NCBI GenBank assembly: GCA_932521025.1
Contig: OW051469.1
Location: 10,242,398 to 10,306,397 of the forward strand
Reading direction: 5' to 3'
Source: Oscheius onirici
Taxonomy: Eukaryota > Nematoda > Chromadorea > Rhabditida > Rhabditidae
DNA: 64,000 nucleotides
Shown here: piece by piece, positions 42,288 through 54,361 of the stretch
Layout: every line of letters starts with the position of its first letter
Position numbering within the stretch: the stretch's first letter is position 1
The notes under the pieces: generated by a model
The model's input: the letters and a program-made list of their open reading frames with translations, nothing else
The model's database searches: none
Told to the model about the DNA's origin: nothing
Program-made: the position numbers and the translations under genes

Positions 42288-44266
42288 ATGTTTGCCGGCT
42301 TAGGAGACCTCCTCCCGGAGGAAGTTGGCGACAGCAATGCGAAAAAAGTAAAGGTACGCCATTTTTATTAAATTTATCAGATTTTTTCAGAAATACAAGA
42401 GCAAGGAGAAGCGCCCAAAAGTCCGACCAGCCGGTGTATCAGTTGAAGCGTACAAGCTGATGAACTGCGGAATTATTTCGGCCTCGAATTCCGAAGAAAT
42501 CGTGATTGAGGCGAATCCTTCAGCTTCCTTCAAAACGGCTAAAGCCCAGGTAATAGCTTGCTTACGTTCTAAAACAATGAAAAATTTCTTAGATTGGCTT
42601 CACGCGCCCTCACAAGTACCGCTGGACTCCGTTCATGAACCAAGGCCGCTCCGACAATCTTCAGCTGTTCCACTGGGAGCGCGAGGACAGAAAAGAACAA
42701 ATCTACCGCTTTGCCCAGTGGAATAAATCTCTACACATCGAAAAGTACTCTGCACAAGAGTACGAGTCCTTCTACAAGACCGTCAAGTGGTCGAAGGCGG
42801 AAACTGATCATCTTTTCGAGCTCTGTGAACGATTTGACTTGAGGTAGATGGCTCTATTGCCTCGTGAACCTAACTCCCTTTCAGATGGCCCATTATCCAC
42901 GACCGCTACGATCAAAGCCTTGCGATTTCGCCACGATCTGTAGAGGATCTCAAGGAGCGTTTCTACGAAATTACGAACGACATAAAAATCCGAAAGAAGA
43001 TGTGTTTTGACCTGGTACTGTCCTGCTTCTGTCTCATCCTAGATTTTCACTCGGTCGAGTGAAGCCGACCAGACATATGTTCAGCCGAGCCTATAACGCA
43101 TAATTTTCGGCCCAGGTCTTCATTTGTAGTCTGTTTAGCAGCGATAACAAGCATGTGGTTCGAACAAGGTTCCGGCTAATTTTGACGTAATTGTTTACGA
43201 AAAGCACCGATTTCAGTGCACAAAAAATCCTCCCTGTAACCAGTTACCCTAAAAATCGAGTGCGGAAAGCGGAAATCTCAACGGTCTGGTTTATGTCCGC
43301 TGCTGAACAGGCTATATGCCATGGGGTTAGAACTTTCGTCATCAAGCAATTTTCAGGATCCAGATGCAGTTGCCTATAATTTCGACGCGGAACACGAACG
43401 TCGCAGAAAAGAGCAGGAAGAAATTTTGTGGAATCGGACTCCAGAAGAAGTTTTGAAGCTCTCATTTGGCCGACAACATTTGTCTTTCAGATTGCTGAAG
43501 AGAAGACATTGAAAGACGCCTTGAAGCAGTTTGAGGCGAGAAAGAAGATTCGAGAACAGAGTGCCCGTAAGCTGCAGTCGTATATGGACTCGTTAAAGGA
43601 GCCAGAACTGCGTTTTGTTACACCCAGGTTCGTCCTATTTTCTGCCCCAAAACAATTTTTGTTTCAGCTCGGTCGGACCAAGCGTCTCGAGTCGAACTGT
43701 ACGAAAGTCCGCGAGCCGCAAGAGTCTAGTCAAAGCCGTCGTGAAGCCACTAGTGCCAAAGCTGTCGAAGGAGGCAGCCATGAAGGCCTTCAAAGTTCCA
43801 AACTTCAAGCCCGGGCCTCATTTGCGAAGTGGCGAGCATTACGAGCTGAAAAAAACTACAAAAGGCCCGGATATTTCTAAAATTTTTGCACATTATGGAT
43901 TCAAAGAGCTGAACGACTTTCAGTGAGTCTTTTTTGAAATTTGCAGGGCCCAGTTTTTGAATTTCAGTGCTTCCGAAGAACTGATTTCCATGTACAACGA
44001 CATCAGACTGGGCATAGTCTGTCTCGGTGATCTGAAAAAAGCTCTCACGATAGCCGAAGCGGAGATTAATCGTCTATCCGAGGATTATCCTGATGTGGTA
44101 CGTTGTTCGGCAATTTTTTAATATTTAGTCATTTTAGGCTGACTTGAAGCAGGCAATGTTCAAAACACCTACCGAAAAACTGTCTCCCGATGAATTCGGC
44201 GGTCCGGGACAAGCCGCCACCTCCAGAGAACTTACCGCCCTCCTTCAACTGCCTCCTCCATCCTAG
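42288..44266 (+). CDS. ekl-4: DMAP1-like SANT protein (NuA4/TIP60 and SRCAP complexes)
   Basis: About nine exons encode roughly 430 residues that follow human DMAP1. Landmarks are YRWTPFMNQGRSDNLQLFHW, the SANT core WSKAETDHLFELCERFDLRW with IIHDRYD, SVEDLKERFYEI, the AEHERRRKEQEEILWNRTPE segment and the long basic coiled coil that follows it. The C-terminal DMAP domain includes MYNDIRLGIVCLGDLKKA. DMAP1 is a scaffold subunit of histone acetyltransferase and H2A.Z-exchange complexes; the C. elegans orthologue is EKL-4. The 340-nt intron after KIRKKMCFDL is the longest in the gene. AATAAA lies at 44306-44311. Confidence 0.93.
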
Positions 44267-44371
44267 ATATTCCCCTGTTCATCACTTTGTTATCTGTTAA
44301 GCTGCAATAAATTTTTTGACCATCTGATTTTTATATAGAAATACTGGCTTTTATTTCCGAATAATCTTAAT

Positions 44372-45224
44372 CTATTTCAAATGGTAGCAGTTGAGTAACG
44401 CCTTATAAAAGACGATTTTGAGCCAGATTTTAAAGATGAGAGTTACACTAAGGTTCCTTTGAGCCGAGCCTGTTTTTTTGCCAGACCGAGCCGGCTCGAG
44501 GGTCAAAAACAGGCTAGGCTCGAGCTGCCCAAGTATACTAGCAACTCTCGTCCAGACCTCTTCCAGTCGATCTACAAAATCGTCTCTCCATCTGGCCTTT
44601 GGTCGTCCAGCCATTCTTCTTCTTCGCCAAGGTCTCCACTCCACAACACATTTCGTCCATCTGTCATCCGGCATGTTAGCTATTTTCTTCGCCCATAGCC
44701 ACTTTCTTTTGACCAATTCCTTTCTGATGTCGGATAGTTTGGTAGTCTCTTCTAACCATTCGTTGGTCCTTCGATCCAGCAGAGTTACTCCAACCATTTT
44801 CCTCATCATTTTTCTTTGAGTCGTTTTCAGTTTGGTCAAATCGGCTTGTTGAGTAGGCTATGTTTCGGAAGCAAACAACAGACACGGCTCGACACACATC
44901 TTGTATAGTTTTCAGGGATCCGTCTATTGGTGAAGATCTCGTGGAACCTGTTGAAGGAGAACCATCCAGACCTGATTCGTCTGCAAACTTCTAGTGTATT
45001 ATTCCTGTCGAAAAAAAAAGTCCTGTCCCAAGGTACGTGAAATCTCGGCAATAAGGGACTATCTCTCCATTGACTGAAATTTGTACGTGGTCGCAGTTAG
45101 TCATAAGTTTGGTCTTTGGCAGTTCAAAGATAGTCCTGCGAAAGAGCTCTGTCGGGCCAGATCCGCTTGTGATCTCAAACGCGGGAATACATTTTTGAAC
45201 TTCAATTCTGACTACCTTTCCCAT
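44372..45224 (-). mobile_element. Decayed LINE reverse-transcriptase C-terminal fragment
   Basis: On the minus strand, in more than one frame, come RT-like fragments in the right order. KTKLMTNCDHVQISVNGEIV with YCRDFTYLG is the motif before the thumb. RRIRSGWFSFNRFHEIF follows, then the C-terminal block MRKMVGVTLLDRRTNEWLEE with KWLWAKKIANMPDDRWTK and GRPKARWRDDF. This wording is typical of RTE/craniate-repeat-like non-LTR retrotransposons. Frame changes separate the blocks and the 5' part is missing, so it is a dead copy. A 17-nt inverted repeat (44461-44477 / 44505-44521) overlaps its 3' end. Confidence 0.85.
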
Positions 45225-45283
45225 AGTTTATTCACTATGAAACAAGGAAATGAGATTTTTTTCGTTACGGTAATTTCTATGTG

Positions 45284-46975
45284 TTAATAACGTTTCATCG
45301 GAATATTAACACAAAGAATTCTACAAAATGCATGAGGCACCAGTGGCAAATCGGGATCGTACGAATAGGACGAGTAGTCAAGAGGAACCAGAGGCAAAAT
45401 TGTTTCCTGGAAAGGAAACAGATCTTCTAGTTTTTGGATGTCTACCCAAATATGAAAAGTAATATATCGAAATCTTGCGGGCTTGGACAAGCATACTACC
45501 AGGTAGCTGGAATTTCGGTTGGGCATAAACGCTAATTCCTTGTCCTCAAACTCCAAATAAAGACAGCTCTGCAGTAAAGAGGTCACATCCGAATAGGTTT
45601 GACGAAAGCCATAGAATGACTTGCACTTGTAAATCCAGTTATCGGACTTCCATCGCTGGAAAAGATCAAATTACTGGGAATCAGATCGAACTTACCGTGA
45701 TAATTTCTTCAACCTGTTCGAGGGACATCTGCGACATATACTCTATAGAATTCCACATTTTCTTTAGTTTTCGATCATCTCCCCAGAGAAATTTCACAAG
45801 TCGTGGCTTCTAAACAGTTTTTTGTCTACAATGAATACATACAAAGTTTGCAACGCCTTTCCATGGCTAAAGGTAGAGCTTCATTGTCGCCACATGGTAA
45901 TTGTACGCACAAAGCTCCCCTCCATATCCTCACTTAAAGCTTCAGACACACATAGCAATTTAAAGCGGATTTGAGACTTACAATCTGTTGCACTAATTTC
46001 AAATCCTCTTCGCAAGTTGATCTTTCGAACAATACAATATCGGTTTTGTGCATCCATGGTTTCCAGGTCAATATTTGGTCCTTGGCCAGTTCCATTCGTA
46101 GGTTCATGATAGGATACTTCATTCTATCTAGCAGATCAGCGGCAAGCTTGCCGTCCCACCAACCGATTCTCAGAATAAATGAAGAGCAGGATGGATGTTC
46201 AGTCGTGGATACGGACGTGACCGTTTAAACGTTGTCTGTATCCGAAGTACAGTCCGTCGGTCTGTAAGAGTATCTGTATTCTTTGGAATCTACAGTCTGT
46301 CTCCCTGGTTGTCTCTGTCCGTCTGCTCCTCTGTTCGTCCCTTTGTCTCTCTGTCTCAAGAACACTTGACGCAAATACTTACCGCATTTTCATCAGGGTA
46401 CAGATAACCTAGCCAGATCCTTACACTAAATCGAGCGATGTTCTTGTTCAGTAGTTCATTGACAGACTTGGGGAGCCGAAACGAACGGGCAAAGGCACGT
46501 GAATGCATCTGAACTAATTTCAGGAAGTCTCTTTAATTGTAAAACCTTTGAGAAGATTGCCAGAAGATCAGTCTTTGAGACATTCCTCAAAGACACTTGC
46601 TCTGGAAGAGCCAGCGAAAACACATCACGTTTCTCCAGAGCCTTCATGAACTGATTCTCCATGTCTTGTGTCCAAGCAACTTTATCGGAGGAGTTTGGTG
46701 AGGCAGTTAGTCGCTTACAGAAATCCACCAGGTGCTGGCGTCTCTTTCTGGAACTCCCTGTCGCTCAGCTGAAAACTGTATTGTTCTCCTATAAAAAGTA
46801 ATTACCTTGAAAACGTGGACGTCGCTGTCGGTAAAAAAGTCTTCCGGTTTCAAGGGTATTTCTTCTACTTCCTCCATGGTTTGCGGTGAAATAATGATTT
46901 CCAGACTACCAATATCCGAAGCGAGGCAAACGTTTCTCGCTTCCGTTTGCTTTCCCATTGTAAAATCGATATTCC
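45284..46975 (-). pseudogene. Broken member of a local gene family (F-box-like, tentative)
   Basis: Exons on the minus strand resemble a second copy at 62.7-64.0 kb throughout. The N-terminal exon contains PEDFFTDSDVHVFK then LSDREFQK. A helix-rich segment follows (WTQDMENQFMKALEKRDVFS, VSKTDLLAIFSK, MHSRAFARSFRLPK). The C-terminal part has DYSSYSYDPDLPLVP near its end. LSKEDLLAIFSK-type wording next to a helical segment hints at an F-box, but I cannot confirm it. After REFQK the frame changes by one nucleotide at an AAA run near 46.76 kb, giving early termination if unspliced. Either the gene is dead or the assembly has a homopolymer error. Confidence 0.6.
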
Positions 46976-47447
46976 TCATTGTCTTGAGGTCCCGGATCGG
47001 CTACTTTTCTTGGAAAGGTACAGAAATCGAGGAAGGGGGGTTTACAATAAAATATCAATCCAGAAATCGTTTTTCATGCGGCCGGTCAATTTTAACTGCA
47101 AGTTTCAACTGATTTCATAGCCAGAGACTGTCCATACACTGCGTTTGTAAAAAACAGAGTTATAGTAACCAATTTGTATGCCCGCCAAATGTGGGCCGGT
47201 CAACTTCCATTTTGACTTCTTTTCTTATTATTTTTTCTATTTTTCTCTTCCCTAAAAACGATTTTCAAAGCCTATTTCTACTTGAAAAAAATACCTTAAA
47301 ACTGCTCGAACACTAAAGTTCATAAAATACAATTTTTTGATACCACGCGCTTGAGCAGAAAGGCAGTTATAGGTGTTTCGCAGGTATCTCCACATTTTTC
47401 TTATTTTCGGTCTTCAACATATCATTTTCAGTGTATATTTGCTTGAA
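46976..47447. other. Intergenic, no gene recognised
   Basis: Divergent AT-rich spacer. It contains two GGCCGGTCAA motifs (about 47080 and 47196) resembling part of the palindrome at 57.6 kb, and a TTTTCAG acceptor at 47424-47430 for the next mRNA. Confidence 0.4.
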
Positions 47448-47873
47448 ATGGTTCCCAAAACTGATCACGACGAGAATGGCAACGAAGTCGAGCAGCCGAA
47501 GAAGATTGTTGTTGCTGACAATGAGAAGCCGATTCTTCCGCAGAAACTCTACGAGGCGCTTCCGGACTTCTTGACCAGAAAAGGTTAGAAAAAGTTTCTC
47601 TTTACTTTTCATATAATTTTAGTCGAGTTCCCCTATATGAATACCTATCACTGGTACTACAAGAAATTGCCGAGGAGCGAAGAGGAAAAACTTGATGAAG
47701 GCTACGCGATGTGTCCTTACAATCCGTGTCACATCATCAAGGGAAAAGGCCTGCAGAATCACGCCAAAAATTGTCCTGACCGCTTCATTGACGACGAAAT
47801 TATGCGAGAAATGTATGTTTTCATTTTACTTCCTTCAACATTTCATTTTTTCAGGCAAAGCGTTAACCGCTGA
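47448..47873 (+). CDS. gtsf-1: GTSF-1-like CHHC zinc-finger protein
   Basis: Three exons encode about 114 residues. The C-terminal half carries one exact CHHC finger, C-x5-H-x9-H-x3-C (CPYNPCHIIKG then LQNHAKNC), the RNA-binding module of U11-48K, TRM13 and gametocyte-specific factor 1. GTSF1 proteins assist Argonaute/piRNA pathways; C. elegans GTSF-1 works with the RRF-3 complex in 26G-RNA production. Upstream is FPYMNTYHWYYKKLP; the usual second finger is not visible, so this copy is shorter than typical GTSF1. The last exon adds only MQSVNR before a TGA that abuts a run of 24 C. Alternative: another CHHC-family protein. Confidence 0.7.
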
Positions 47874-47897
47874 CCCCCCCCCCCCCCCCCCCCCCCC
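47874..47897. repeat. Poly-C tract, 24 nt
   Basis: Twenty-four uninterrupted C follow the stop codon of the GTSF-1-like gene directly. The complementary strand is a G24 tract able to form G-quadruplexes. Confidence 0.9.
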
Positions 47898-49008
47898 TGG
47901 TTTTATATACTTCGAAAGACACAAATGTCAACACAATATGTTTTTGTCCCTCTTGTGTTGTTCTACGCGGTCACTGAGCCTCTTCTTTATCTTCTTCTCT
48001 CTTATCATTTGTTCTCCTCCACTCTGTTCGATTTGCTCCCTATACCACCTTTGTATATGGACCGCTGGCGGTTTGTTTATCTCACCCCCCTTCAATCAAT
48101 CTTTTGAATCAACCACGAAGAAAAAGCACATATTTTCTCAGTGTTTCATCACCGGCAACACTGAAAATGTTGTTCTAGTGGCGCTTTTCTCGTTATTCTG
48201 CTGAAAACCGTTGCACAAGAAACCCATTGGGCAAGCTGTGGCTCTAACAGGGTATAGGAACTTTTTCAAGTTTTTTTTTGAGCTCCTTTGCGTGTTCTTT
48301 CTTTACAACTTTCGTGTATTCACAGGTTGGCTAAGTAGTTCTCATCACTTTGAAATCAAAAAGACGGTAAGATACAAGTTGTTTGTATAAAATGCTACAA
48401 AATTGTCTCACACTTCTTTTCTGTCGAGTTCTTCAGCAAAATCGATTGTTCTTTTCTGAAGATGAGCATGCTTTGTCGTTTTAATTTTTCTGTACACTTT
48501 CATTGTAAAACCATCTTCTTTCGCGTCTCTGCCACTGTCATCTGTCGGGGGGGGGGGGGGGGGGGCTTTTCACGTGACCAACGCACTTCACGAGGTCATA
48601 TACAGCCCGCTTTCCATTTCCTCTTTTCTCTCCCCAGAAATGCCAAAATATTTTCATTTATTCCTCACCTGTTTGCCCACAGTTTCGCCATTTTCTTCAC
48701 TTGCTTTCCCGATAACTTCTCGGCCATTCTTTCATTGAAGCTAGCTGCTGCAATTGATTGAAATTTGCAGCAAAAAAGACGAAACTTTCACTGCGGTTTC
48801 TCTCTTTTTTTTTCGGTTCCGCTGTACTCGGTTCTCTCTGCGTCTATGCCCAGCCCTAACCTGCCTTAGGCCCGCAGTCATCTGACTCTCTGTCGTCTGC
48901 CGCTTTGTCATGTGTCTGTCTACTTCCCTCGCGTTCTAAACAGCTGATTTTTCTTCTTTTTCTCTTCAATTGGCTTTATTTGGATCGTTTTCAGTCAAAA
49001 GTTTCACA
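47898..49008. other. Intergenic region between poly-C and rab-7
   Basis: CT-rich DNA without a supportable gene. It includes a 19-nt poly-G tract at 48547-48565 and a CGTTTTCAG acceptor (48987-48995) for the rab-7 mRNA. Confidence 0.4.
48547..48565. repeat. Poly-G tract, 19 nt
   Basis: Nineteen uninterrupted G, in opposite orientation to the poly-C tract 650 nt upstream. Confidence 0.9.
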
Positions 49009-50441
49009 ATGTCGACTGGCAGAAAGAAGGCTCTTCTCAAGGTCATCATTCTCGGAGACTCTGGCGTCGGCAAGACGTCTCTAATGAACCAGTACGTCAA
49101 CAGACGGTTCAGCAATCAGTACAAGGTATGTTTTACCTCATTTTACTGAAGAAATAGTCACATTTTGAGCTCAGCGTGGTAAAATTAAACTTTCTCTATT
49201 TACAGGGCTGGAAAAGTTTGTTGTGCTTTGTGTATTTTGACAAGTCTATTGAATATGACGACAAAAATACGCTCAAACCATTCTTTCTTTGTATAATTCG
49301 TGAAATTCAGGCCACAATCGGAGCCGACTTTCTCACGCGGGATGTGCAGATCGACGACAGGACCGTCACTCTGCAGGTACTTTCTTTCCCATTTTTTTAA
49401 AATAGAATGTATAATGTTTGCCTCGCTTCTCACGGTCTTTCGAAATAGGCTCTATGTTGACTCATTGACCGTTCGAAATGGCGCGCTTTTCTCATCAACT
49501 CATTGAAAAATAGAATCCGACTTTGCAGATCTGGGACACTGCCGGACAGGAGCGCTTCCAGTCGCTCGGAGTGGCATTTTATCGTGGAGCCGACTGCTGT
49601 GTTCTCACCTTCGACGTGACGAATCCGACGTCGTTCAAGAGCCTCGACTCGTGGAGGGACGAATTCTTGATCCAGGCCAGCCCTCGCGATCCGGAACATT
49701 TTCCCTTCGTTCTGCTAGGAAACAAGGTCGATATGGAGGCCAATAGAGCCGTCAGTGCCAAGAGGGCACAGACTTGGTGTCAGGGAAAAGGAAACATTCC
49801 GTATTACGAGGTTTGTTTTTGACGCTTGATCTTTTTTAGCCGTCAAAGTTTTGCGATAGGCTTTCTGTGGACTGTTTTTAAGTGCCGTATGCACAAATTG
49901 AACTTTTTCGTACCGTCCGAGCTGTTTGAAGAAAAGGATCTGGTTTAGACGTTTGTGAAATTACGGACGACTAGACCAGAGAAGAATTGCCCACAAAATG
50001 TTCAATTGGCTTACCTAAAAAACTGCGTGCCGCACGTTGTAATGGCTCCTTTTTTGCGTACCGTTTTGCGAAAGTTTAGTTTATTCTGTTTTGTTGCTGC
50101 CTAGATGCTTTGCGGACTGTCATTTGTTCCTTGAGAGTTAAATCACTAAACGTCGGAACTATTCAAGACATGGATTTCCCCTACATATTTCCTAGAATCA
50201 GCTATAGAACTAAATAATTTCATCGTTTCCAGGTATCGGCCAAGGAGGCAGTAAACGTCGAAGCTTCATTCTTGGCGATCGCTAGAGACGCCTTGGCTCG
50301 CGAGTCACAGGTTTGTATTTTTCCAGCTCTTTTTAATTAAATAATTCTCAGGATACTGACGGTTTCCCCGGCTTCAACGAGCCGACGATCGACATTAGGA
50401 ATCAGAACCAGCAGGGCGGCAGCTCTGGCTGCAACTGCTAA
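49009..50441 (+). CDS. rab-7: Small GTPase RAB-7
   Basis: Five exons encode about 209 residues. All GTPase motifs are present: [10 protein letters not shown] (P-loop), the ATIGADF switch I region, [13 protein letters not shown] (switch II), NKVD and VSAK. The [19 protein letters not shown] stretch and [14 protein letters not shown] tail are typical of Rab7; the CxC end is doubly geranylgeranylated. Rab7 directs late endosome and lysosome fusion. The start follows a TTTTCAG acceptor. One 400-nt intron precedes [11 protein letters not shown]. Confidence 0.97.
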
Positions 50442-50729
50442 ATTCCTCGTCCCTCTTCACGTGTGAAAAACAGCCTTTCTGCTCCCAAACCCCCTTTTCG
50501 ATTTAAAAAAGCTCCATACCCGGTTTCAGAGATTTCCTCACCCCGCCTACTTTTTGTGTACACAAAGTTCATTTTTCACTCTGGTCACTCGATAATACTT
50601 TTCCATACATGTTTTAGCAAATTTTGATTGACGGTATTTGTAGTTTTGTAATTGAATATTTACTGTAAATCTTACTCTCTACATATCACAGAAAATAGGT
50701 CACAGATTTTACAATTTACAAGAAAAAAA

Positions 50730-52765
50730 CTAGAGAAGTTCGTAAAGAAAGGGGCTGTCTATTACGGCGGCTCCGACGGCTACGCCTCCCTCATCGACTT
50801 TTTCGCCCTTCGTTCTCAGAAGGTGTCCCTGGCTGACGGTACGGGCTTCTCCTCGTTTTCCGATCGCGTAGCCGTAGATTCCGAGCTCGCTGACGCAGTT
50901 GGCCAGGAAAACTGGCTGCATGGCTCGCACCATGTAATTCTGAGAATTTTAACATTTTTGACGGAAAAGGGGCAAAAACCTCGACAACCAGAGGCTGTAG
51001 TCGTTCCATCAGGATGTGAGCGGCTTTCTCGTCGCGACTCATCGTCTTCAGTTTCTCGGCGACTTCCTCTCCATAGAAATTGCCGCCTCCTCCTTCCAGC
51101 TGCGGTTTCAGCACGAAATTGGCCGGTTTCGCGATGGCAGACTGAAATTTGTGGTCTTCAGTGAATGAAAAGTAGAAAAAACCTGTATGATCTTCATGGA
51201 GGCAGCATCCTCGTGCTCAACGGCCCAGAGTCCGGCAAATGTAGCTCGGAGAGCTGCAGCGTCTCGCGGCTTGCCGATGTATCTCTCCACGACGCCGTCT
51301 TCGGAGAGAACCTGAAAATGGTGATATTAGCTTGATCAGATATAGCTTATCATGTCAAACTGTTCATTTTTACAGAGAATATTTTTTAGAAGTTTTAGAT
51401 CATATGATCCAAAAAGAGTTCAGAACTGCCCACAAGACAGGCCAAATCCTCTTCTACGAAATAAGTAGCAAAAAAACACCTGCTGCGTTTTCTTCGTATT
51501 AGCCAGCTGCAGACCGATCCAGGGGCTCTTAATCGCTGTGGAAAGTTCCATCCGAAGCCGCGCTGACCACTCTTTTTCCGTCGGATAGTGTTGAGGCACA
51601 TAGCCGGATCGGAAGTAGATGATGCTGACTTTAGAGCCAAGAAGGAGCAGGTTTTTCTCGCTGTCTAGTGACAAACTTAATCGGCTTGTTTAGGAAAAAA
51701 GGACGAAAAAGTTACCATTCAGAGCACTGTGTGAGATTTTTGCGCACGATCTGATCGACGGGAATGCCCTTTTCGGATAGGAGATATTCAATGTGACGCT
51801 GGTCGATCTGGTTCTGATTGACGTCTTCCACGACGACGAGAACGACACCATGGGGGTTGTTTTGTAGCTGCCAGGCTTGGAAAAGGGCCTCGGCGATCAG
51901 GGCTATGGGCTCGTTTTCGGGGACGGCCTTCTCGACGAAATCCTTGCTGTAGCCGAGACTTAGCAGCATTCGCCGGTGCAGTTTTGTGGTTCTTTCCGCG
52001 TGACCGCCCATACTGGAGGCTATATTGTTTACCTCTACCTGAAAAAGCTCAAATTTAGAAATAAGAAGATGGGCAGAAATAATTTTTTTATGCGAATTTG
52101 CCTCTTATTTAATCAAGGAAACGCTTTTTAACCGGTTTTCCTTTTATAATCTTATTAGAATAATCACCTGTTTGAGTCCATATTCGCAGGTGAACGAATC
52201 CTTATGGCACATATAGTCCGATCGTTGGATCAAGAGAGAAACTGGCTGAGCTAGCCCTGAAAATTATGGACTATAGAACGTTGTAAAGCAAAAATCACCT
52301 TCTTTTTGTACTTCTTTGGCAATTTCGATCATCCCGTGAACGAACGGGTCCGTCTTGGCCACTTCCGCATGTGTTTTGAGCAGAAAGTCAAAGTCGTAAG
52401 CTATCTCGTGATATAAGCTGGCTATTAACTAAAGAAGGTTAGGAATTACAAAAAAAAAACACTAACATTTTGTACATCTTTAGCCTGCTGGAACAGTTTC
52501 CTTGGGAATGGAGAGGGTAGAAGAGCGATCGGAGCAGTCTGGCAGATGTCGCTCTGATGGCGATTCTCTCGTGTCCTCAAAACCAGACCATTGGCCTGAA
52601 CAACGTAGTTTATCCATAATTTTTTTGAGAAAATAATGTTCTTGAATAAATTATAGAAAGAAAACATACATGAGCCCAATCATGAGCATCTTCTACGAGT
52701 TCAGCGACTTTCTCGTCGGGAAGAGGCAGTTTTGGAAAGTCGGCTAGAAGAATCCTGTCGCCCAT
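50730..52765 (-). CDS. gss-1: Glutathione synthetase
   Basis: About ten exons encode roughly 480 residues, the normal eukaryotic length. Landmarks are MGDRILLADFPKLPLPDEKV, VSLLIQRSDYMCHKD, CEYGLKQVEVNNIASSMGG, VSIIYFRSGYVPQHYPTEKE, LRATFAGLWAVE, FVLKPQLEGGGGNFYGEE (the ATP-binding glycine-rich loop) and CVSELGIYGYAI, ending with HLLRTKGEK and GGVAVGAAVIDSPFLYELL. It joins gamma-glutamylcysteine and glycine in the cytosol, the last step of glutathione synthesis. It converges on rab-7 with 288 nt between the two ends. Confidence 0.96.
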
Positions 52766-53401
52766 CAGTTTCCGACCTAAAACCGACTGTTTTCATAAAC
52801 CCTATAAAAAGTGAATGAATGAAAAGCAAATGAGAGACCAGAAAAGATGACAAAACATGATATATTGTAAGCAAAACTGACGTAACCGGGGAATAGTGCG
52901 GCTGGGGGAGTGAGCGTGCTCTCCCGCTGACCCGAGATTAGAGATCAAAGAGAGGAGAAACGAATTCTCACATTGGGTCATTTCTTGTCGAAAAATGAGC
53001 AGAAATTGCTTTGTTTGAGTTTGGATGGCTTTCCCAACTGCTCTTCATCTTTTGTGAAAATACACGACCGATTTTATTGTTGGAAATGTCGAAAAAAGAG
53101 GAAAATTACAGAAAAGAATATGGAAACGTCGAAAAGTTTTGAACACAATATTATTGTGATATTTGGCTTACTGTAGACATATTTCTGCTATCTTCAGACG
53201 GAGATTCATATCTTCAATACCTTCAGACGGAGATTCATGCATCAAACTTGGGCAACTTGCTTTCTTTTCAGCAAAAAAAACCCTAAATTTGTATCAGAAT
53301 GCTTGAATACGACAAATTACTCAATTTTTCACAAATAGCCAAGTTTTCGAGAGAAAAAAAGTGCTATAAAACTAGAGAAACTTTGGCGCAACGACTACAA
53401 G
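52766..53401. other. Divergent intergenic region
   Basis: AT-rich spacer with two tandem copies of TTCAGACGGAGATTCAT (about 53195-53240) and a TATA box at 53365-53370. No gene recognised. Confidence 0.45.
53365..53370 (+). promoter_or_regulatory. TATA box of the single-pass membrane protein gene
   Basis: TATAAA lies 32-37 nt upstream of the start codon at 53402, implying a very short leader. Confidence 0.5.
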
Positions 53402-54261
53402 ATGGAGGAAGCGTTGTGGTGGATTTATATAACCACCTCGGTGGTTCTATTTCTTACACTTATGCATCTCCTCTGGATTTTCTATCTCATCATGGAAACC
53501 CAGCACGCAATTGACGAGCTGGAAACCTGTGTCTTGAGCGTTCTGGACGACGTGAGTAAACTTTTCAGAAATAATCCAAGTGCTTCAGGCCCTTCAAATC
53601 CTCATTCCAATGACCGTTCTGAACCAAATTTCCCAATTTGATGTGGCCAACTTTGAAATGAACGTCGACGTGAAAAAGACCTCCGTTGTCCGGTACGCAG
53701 AAGATGTCTCACAGCCTCTTTCCGAGAAATCCCAGGCTTATAGTTTTTTTGGAGATTCGGACAGAAAGAAAATTCAGAGATCCGATGATGACATGTCGAT
53801 GCATATGCGAATTGACCGCGTCAAGTCCATGCACTCTCTGGAGGTTGTGGTGAAAACGCCAGTCACGGAGGGCAAGCGGAATTCAAAGTCGGGAAATGAG
53901 AATACGCCGAAAAAGATTGTGGTTCAGGTTACGACGGCAAAGTCAAAGGCATCAGAGTCAGAGGTTTGTCCTTTTTTGAGAGACAGAGGGACAGATGGAC
54001 TGGGGGACTGGGGGACAGAGAGACAGAGTGACATAGATGCTACAGTATCTTTGTTTTCAGGCAAAAAATATAGTAAAAGCTCCTGAAGGAGTTGTAAAAG
54101 TTCTGGATGAATGTCCGACGCAGCACTCTGAAACTACAGGGACGAGCGATGAGCGACCAGATATAACCATGACACTAAAGCCACCAGCTCCGAAAAAGGT
54201 CTCAGAGTTGGAAGTTAAAACTCAGAAAAGTGCTCCAGTCAGCGAGGTCCCAAAAGTTTAA
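53402..54261 (+). CDS. Single-pass membrane protein with long charged tail, unrecognised
   Basis: Three exons encode about 250 residues. Residues 8-30 are one strong hydrophobic segment (WIYITTSVVLFLTLMHLLWI) without a cleavage site, so likely a signal anchor. The rest is polar: a QFDVANFEMNVDVKKTS stretch, Ser/Lys-rich segments (KKIQRSDDDMSMHMRIDR, TEGKRNSKSGNENTPKK) and a PPAPKKVSELEV tail. No family is recognised. The last intron contains a GACAGAGGGACAG run. The gene converges on a GILT gene 100 nt away. Confidence 0.65.
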
Positions 54262-54361
54262 AGGACTGCACATGAAGATACGAAATAAATTGTACAAGGA
54301 GAATGTTTATCTACAAGTTTTAAAGCTTGTCTTGATCATGTTCTTTCCTCTCTCTCTTTTT

